Of a stretch of 9,564 nucleotides of DNA, positions 6,689-9,564 are shown piece by piece (the first letter of the stretch is position 1; each line of letters opens with the position of its first letter). Origin of the DNA: Deltaproteobacteria bacterium RBG_16_54_18. GTDB taxonomy: Bacteria > Desulfobacterota > B13-G15 > RBG-16-54-18. The position numbers were made by a program, and so were the translations under genes. Where the stretch lies: positions 1 to 9,564 of the forward strand of contig MGQT01000012.1 of NCBI GenBank assembly GCA_001797935.1, written 5' to 3'. Under the pieces are notes generated by a model. That model was not told the origin of the DNA. It searched no databases and saw nothing but the letters and a program-made list of their open reading frames with translations.

Positions 6689-7297
6689 CTCGTGCCTCCT
6701 TTCTGCACCTTCTTGTATGAGGACCCAGTACGCTGCCTCCAAAAGATCGCGGGCGACAAAATCAGGTGGATCGCCTTGACAACCGCCTAACTCCTCAGTG
6801 CCATATCCCGTTAAAACCAATATACCCTTCCCCCCTACCCGATGAGCCGCGCCAATGTCGGCCCCCTTGTCCCCGACCAGATATGAATGGGGGAGGTCAA
6901 TGTTTAATTCGTCGGCGCCCTGAAGCAGCATGCCCGGTTCTGGTTTGCGACAGACACAATTGTCAGCCGGGTGATGGGGGCAGTAGTATATTCCATCGAG
7001 CCGGGCACCCTCGTGCGCAAGCAGAGCTTCCAATTTCCCGTTAACCTCCTCAACGGTAGCATCAGTGAAGTACCCCCTTGCCACCCCCGACTGATTGCTC
7101 ACTACCAGCACCTTGAGGCCGAGGTAATTGAATAGACGTATGGCCTGGGCAACTCCGGGGATGAGTTCTATGGCCTCGGGATCGTTCAGATACCCCTTCT
7201 CCTCGATGATGGTACCATCCCGATCGAGAAATACCCCGCGGCATCGATTGAGCCCCTGTGCCGTGCTATCCTCCGCCGTGTGTCTCCGTAGTGCCAC
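6509..7297 (-). CDS. gmhB: D-glycero-D-manno-heptose 1,7-bisphosphate 7-phosphatase (GmhB) read in frame into a Trm112-type zinc ribbon
   Basis: One 262-residue reading frame holding two domains. Residues 21-195 are a HAD phosphatase matching GmhB, which removes the C7 phosphate in ADP-heptose synthesis for LPS core. Motifs: DRDGT (25-29, nucleophile Asp25 and acid Asp27), SNQSGVARG (67-75), the GmhB zinc site CPHHPADNCVC (Cys106, His108, Cys114, Cys116), RKPEPG with Lys118, and GDKGADIGAA (142-151). Residues 204-262 are a complete Trm112/YcaR-type zinc ribbon. No stop separates them; the linker EGAERRHEM is the zinc ribbon's own Shine-Dalgarno translated. The GTG start at 7297 lacks a clear ribosome-binding site. 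An ATG at 7310 is out of frame by one base across a run of seven A residues, and removing one A would give MDKKVALRR in frame. It is the first gene of an operon with the hydrolase. Confidence 0.85.
   Translation of the reverse strand: MALRRHTAEDSTAQGLNRCRGVFLDRDGTIIEEKGYLNDPEAIELIPGVAQAIRLFNYLGLKVLVVSNQSGVARGYFTDATVEEVNGKLEALLAHEGARLDGIYYCPHHPADNCVCRKPEPGMLLQGADELNIDLPHSYLVGDKGADIGAAHRVGGKGILVLTGYGTEELGGCQGDPPDFVARDLLEAAYWVLIQEGAERRHEMAIKKELLEILACPKCKGDIILAKKGDGLICKTCKVIYPIKDDIPVMLIDEALPYKEKD
6695..6702 (-). promoter_or_regulatory. Internal ribosome-binding site for the Trm112-type protein
   Basis: AAAGGAGG, complementary to the 16S rRNA 3' end, 6 bases before the ATG at 6688. It lies inside the open gmhB frame, where it is read as part of Glu-Arg-Arg, and it decides that a separate small protein is probably translated. 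Confidence 0.8.
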
Positions 7298-7324
7298 TTT
7301 TTTTATCCATGCCAGTTAAACCTT

Positions 7325-7352
7325 ATTGTACAAGATATTGCCCTCTTGTCAA
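7325..7352 (-). promoter_or_regulatory. Sigma70-like promoter for the gmhB operon
   Basis: On the minus strand a perfect TTGACA (7352-7347) and TACAAT (7330-7325) are separated by 16 bases. The transcript would begin near 7318, only about 8 bases before the ATG at 7310 and 21 before the GTG at 7297, so the leader is very short. Confidence 0.7.
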
Positions 7353-7405
7353 TTTCCGTGCACGGCAGGGAACACAAATCTCTCGCCTCAAGGAATTCGG
7401 CGGCG

Positions 7406-7411
7406 TATAAT
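7406..7411 (+). promoter_or_regulatory. Candidate -10 element for the release-factor-like gene
   Basis: A perfect TATAAT lies 16 bases before the ATG at 7428. No good -35 hexamer is present at 16-18 bases upstream (TCGCCT at best). If used, the transcript starts near 7418 with a leader of about 10 bases containing AAGG. Confidence 0.4.
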
Positions 7412-7427
7412 GTTGACAAGGTAGCAG

Positions 7428-7775
7428 ATGCGAGAACGAACGAAAAAAAACCTCTTTTCCCGTGACGAGGTTAGGGTAGAGACCTTTAAATCATCCGGGC
7501 CGGGAGGACAGCATAAAAACAAGCGGGAGACGGCGGTGCGGCTTCGCCACCTCCCCTCGGGGATTACCGTCCTTGCGACCGAGCATCGTTCTCAGGCGAA
7601 AAATAAGGCCCTTGCCTTCTATCGTCTCGAAATGAGATTACGCTCCGCACGAAAAAAAAAGAAGGCGCGCATTCCCACCGCCGCACCTCATGCCCTTAAA
7701 GAAAGCGTGCTGATGACCAAACATCATCGTTCTCGGATAAAAGGATGGCGGAAAAAACCGACACCGAACGATTGA
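7428..7775 (+). CDS. Short stand-alone release-factor-like protein with GGQ motif (RF-1 domain; likely ribosome rescue or peptidyl-tRNA hydrolysis)
   Basis: A 115-residue, strongly basic protein with only the catalytic domain of class I release factors. It shows SSGPGGQHKNKRETAVRLRH (22-41) with the catalytic GGQ at 26-28, then HRSQAKNKALA (53-63), the conserved release-factor segment after GGQ. The C-terminal tail is rich in Lys/Arg (KHHRSRIKGWRKKP, 98-111). Stop-codon-reading domains are absent, as in ArfB/YaeJ, mitochondrial C12orf65 and related proteins that free peptides from stalled ribosomes. Whether it works like ArfB or belongs to another short branch cannot be decided here. AAGG lies 6 bases before the ATG. 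The gene is monocistronic and converges on the membrane-protein gene with 7 bp between stops. A run of nine A residues (7652-7660) lies within the frame. Confidence 0.88.
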   Translation: MRERTKKNLFSRDEVRVETFKSSGPGGQHKNKRETAVRLRHLPSGITVLATEHRSQAKNKALAFYRLEMRLRSARKKKKARIPTAAPHALKESVLMTKHHRSRIKGWRKKPTPND

Positions 7776-7782
7776 CTGTACG

Positions 7783-8427
7783 TTACTCTTCGTCCTCCTC
7801 CAGGGGATCAAATTCCTCGGAAAGGTGCGGATTTTCCACGTCGAAGTTGGCAAAAACTGCCTCCAAGGCCGGATCAATTTGTTGGGGTGGAGTACCGGTG
7901 ACCTCCTCGCTTTGGCTTTTCAGCAGGAACCACCCCACCACGAGGATAGGGTAAACAGGCAGCGACCCCAAGAGTCCCGTAACGAGGCCTGAGGGCCCCT
8001 TGGTAATCACCAGCCCGGCGATACCCTCCCGCAGGGTATTTAAAATCAAGAGGACGCCCGCCACGATAAAGCACCGTTTCATCATGCGGTAGTTCCGCAC
8101 AAGAAGCCTGCGCCGTTCGACGTAGTATTCTTTGAATTTATGCCAGCTCCGCGAGACGGACTTCAGTACCTTTTTACTCGTACCTTTTTGCACGTGGATC
8201 TTCCCCAACGAGCCATACCGTTTGCCGCGGAAGATCATATACCGTCGCACCAGCGCCTCCGTCTCCATGCATAACAATTCATGACGCCGGTACCCCCTGA
8301 TAAGGATGTACGCGATTATCGCGACGAGGAAGATCGACAGCAGGGGGTTATATGGTTTAATAGCCTGCATAGTCTGTGTCATAGGGGCAAAAAAATTCAG
8401 AAGCATCTCCCAAAAAGCAGTGCTCAT
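7783..8427 (-). CDS. Predicted three-helix membrane protein with acidic C-terminal tail, unknown function
   Basis: A 214-residue protein I do not recognise. Predicted membrane segments lie at about 28-45 (NPLLSIFLVAIIAYILI), 119-140 and 148-169. Between the first and second is a basic, probably cytoplasmic region (46-118) with many Arg/Lys residues; after the third the tail (172-214) is proline/acid-rich and ends EEFDPLEEDEE. No cleavable signal peptide or enzyme motif is visible. The ATG at 8427 overlaps the TGA of the upstream frame as ATGA, and GAGGTGA lies just upstream, so translation is likely coupled. It is the last gene after larB and the cyclophilin-like gene. No terminator hairpin is seen between its stop and the facing release-factor-like gene. 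Confidence 0.78.
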   Translation of the reverse strand: MSTAFWEMLLNFFAPMTQTMQAIKPYNPLLSIFLVAIIAYILIRGYRRHELLCMETEALVRRYMIFRGKRYGSLGKIHVQKGTSKKVLKSVSRSWHKFKEYYVERRRLLVRNYRMMKRCFIVAGVLLILNTLREGIAGLVITKGPSGLVTGLLGSLPVYPILVVGWFLLKSQSEEVTGTPPQQIDPALEAVFANFDVENPHLSEEFDPLEEDEE

Positions 8428-8718
8428 ATAGTCACCTCTTGTTCTTTTTCCAAACGCATGGTCATCCCTTCCTGCACGTCTTTAAATATCATAAGATCTC
8501 CCTGCATCGTACCCACGGCGCTCGCCGGAACACCTCGCGAGTCGTACCATCCAACCCCGTAGCAACCGGTATGTGGGGTGAAATAGACCTCATCACCGCA
8601 GCGGTGTGCTCCCGGCCGTAAACCGCAAGGCCTCCCACATACGATTCGCCGTAGGACTATCATGCAATTCGCCTGTGGCGATGGCCGCGCCGCTGTGGAC
8701 GTGTATGCCTCTGCGCAT
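8424..8718 (-). pseudogene. Cyclophilin-like fold protein (COG2164/TM1367-like), split by a one-base frameshift
   Basis: Two minus-strand frames together make one protein. The first runs from ATG 8718 to TGA 8593 (41 codons) and reads GELHDSPTANRMWEALRF. The second, one base later, is open from about 8613 to the TGA at 8424 and reads HRCGDEVYF, then VPASAVGTMQGDLMIFKDV. Dropping one G from GGG at 8611-8613 joins them as LRFTAGAHRCGDEVYF, matching the family pattern TA..WEALP...N.WGDEIYF and a later PASAVNVIGKI segment. The middle of the fold is shorter than in TM1367 (about 97 versus 124 residues). The gene starts 14 bp after larB and its stop overlaps the next start as ATGA. It may be a true pseudogene, a base-call error, or a frameshifted gene. 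The catalytic role of this family is not established. Confidence 0.65.
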
Positions 8719-8732
8719 TCTAAATAATAATC

Positions 8733-9479
8733 CTATCTGTTTATCAAACTGGCGATGTATCCCGCCCCGAAACCATTATCGATATTTACCACTGCCACAT
8801 TGGAGGCACACGAGTTAAGCATGGCAAGGAGCGGGGCCAACCCCCCGAACGAACTCCCGTACCCGACGCTGGTCGGAACGGCGATAACGGGCCTGGCGAC
8901 AAGCCCCCCCACCACGCTGGGCAACGCCCCCTCCATCCCTGCCGTCACGATCAAGACATTGGCCTGCATCAATTTTTCCTGATGGTTGAGCAGCCGATGC
9001 ACCCCGGCGACGCCGACATCGTAGAGCGTCTCCACCTCATTACCCATCATGCGCGCGGTTACAGCCGCCTCTTCGGCAACGGGGATATCCGACGTGCCGG
9101 CCGCAACAATCAGGATAAACCCCTTTCCTGTCGGTCTTATCTCACTCAGGCGTAAAGTGATGGCCCTCGCCCGCCGGTAATGCTCGGCCCCGGGGAAGCG
9201 CTCGAGAACCATCTTTGCTTTTTCTTCGTCTATCCGCGTTATCAGGACGTTGTCCTGGGCTTCCGCCATCCGCTCCGCGATCTTGATTACCTGTTCCGCA
9301 TCCTTCCCTTCACCAAAGATCACCTCCGGGAACCCTTTACGCAACGGCCGGTGGTGATCTATGATGGCCTCGCCGATGTCCTCAAGGGGGAATCTTTTCA
9401 ATCTCTCCATGCCCTCTCGGACGGAGAGCGTTCCTTGTTGAACTGCATGCAACAATTCTTCTAATTTCTTAGGGTCCAT
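8733..9479 (-). CDS. larB: Nickel pincer cofactor biosynthesis protein LarB
   Basis: A 248-residue protein of the LarB family. LarB carboxylates the pyridinium ring of nicotinic acid adenine dinucleotide and releases AMP, giving the dicarboxylate nucleotide that LarE and LarC turn into the nickel-pincer nucleotide of lactate racemase LarA and relatives. Residues 1-110 are the family N-terminal region; the rest is a PurE-like domain with AGTSDIPVAEEA (127-138), GMEGALPSVVGGL (181-193), VPTSVGYGSSFGG (201-213) and Cys224 in MLNSCAS, at about the place of the substrate-attacking cysteine reported for LarB. Length is normal. The ATG at 9479 has AAAGGA 6 bases upstream; a longer frame to 9542 would extend upstream of the promoter. 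No larA, larC or larE lies in the window. Confidence 0.93.
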   Translation of the reverse strand: MDPKKLEELLHAVQQGTLSVREGMERLKRFPLEDIGEAIIDHHRPLRKGFPEVIFGEGKDAEQVIKIAERMAEAQDNVLITRIDEEKAKMVLERFPGAEHYRRARAITLRLSEIRPTGKGFILIVAAGTSDIPVAEEAAVTARMMGNEVETLYDVGVAGVHRLLNHQEKLMQANVLIVTAGMEGALPSVVGGLVARPVIAVPTSVGYGSSFGGLAPLLAMLNSCASNVAVVNIDNGFGAGYIASLINR

Positions 9480-9499
9480 CGCATTTCCTTTGGAATTAC

Positions 9500-9529
9500 A
9501 TTGTATGCTCTCCTTTCGTGACAAGTCAA
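9500..9529 (-). promoter_or_regulatory. Sigma70-like promoter for the larB operon
   Basis: On the minus strand TTGACT (9529-9524) and TACAAT (9505-9500) are separated by 18 bases. The transcript would start near 9493, giving a leader of about 14 bases containing AAAGGA before the ATG at 9479. The right end beyond 9530 holds no gene I can support. Confidence 0.6.
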
Positions 9530-9564
9530 GCGGAAGGAACAAACCATTGCGTAATTCAGGATAA

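Noticed and set aside
7652..7664. A AAA AAG slippery heptamer in the release-factor-like gene as a programmed -1 frameshift site
   Set aside because: The heptamer is in the right frame, but I see no strong stimulatory stem-loop, and the -1 frame gives only a short alternative tail. Lys-rich coding explains the run.
9480..9542. Longer LarB reading frame starting near 9542
   Set aside because: The extension covers the promoter elements and the Shine-Dalgarno site of the ATG at 9479; LarB length fits the shorter form.
1..9564. CRISPR array, tRNA, rRNA, insertion sequence or phage attachment site
   Set aside because: No regularly spaced repeats, cloverleaf-type sequences, transposase or integrase genes, or terminal inverted repeats were seen on either strand.

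Overview
The window looks like chromosomal DNA from a Gram-negative anaerobe. Lipopolysaccharide core genes (a heptose-bisphosphate phosphatase and a WaaP/KdkA-type kinase) sit beside a GlcD-type flavin dehydrogenase, an acyl-CoA synthetase and the nickel-pincer cofactor gene larB. Strong Shine-Dalgarno sites and sigma70-like promoters occur throughout. A syntrophic or sulfate-reducing member of the Desulfobacterota (former Deltaproteobacteria) would fit, but that is inference. There are no tRNAs, rRNAs, CRISPR arrays, insertion sequences or phage genes.

Layout. (1) 1-76, minus: the first 25 codons of a small zinc-ribbon protein that runs off the left edge. (2) 77-494: no recognised gene, but one minus-strand frame (108-473) is open apart from a single in-frame TGA, which is followed at once by a perfect stem-loop. 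(3) 495-3576, minus: a two-gene operon, GlcD-like FAD dehydrogenase then AMP-dependent acyl-CoA synthetase, ending in a probable terminator. (4) 3577-3790: divergent promoter region. (5) 3791-5910, plus: thioredoxin reductase trxB, a small cysteine-cluster protein, and an LPS-kinase-family protein. (6) 5880-7310, minus: gmhB read in frame into a Trm112-type zinc ribbon, then a translationally coupled alpha/beta hydrolase whose 3' end overlaps the kinase gene by 31 bp. (7) 7428-7775, plus: a short stand-alone GGQ release-factor-like protein. (8) 7783-9479, minus: larB, a cyclophilin-like gene broken by a one-base frameshift, and a membrane protein of unknown function coupled to it by an ATGA overlap.

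How it fits together. The heptose phosphatase and the LPS kinase are facing operons that probably both serve LPS core synthesis. The GlcD-like/acyl-CoA synthetase pair suggests oxidation of a 2-hydroxyacid together with CoA activation of an organic acid. LarB makes the precursor of the nickel-pincer cofactor used by lactate racemase-type enzymes, but its partners larA, larC and larE are not here.

Nothing in the window amounts to a clearly new multi-gene system. The best second looks are the gmhB-Trm112 read-through fusion with an intact internal ribosome-binding site, the frameshifted cyclophilin-like gene beside larB, and the TGA-interrupted frame with its adjacent hairpin.
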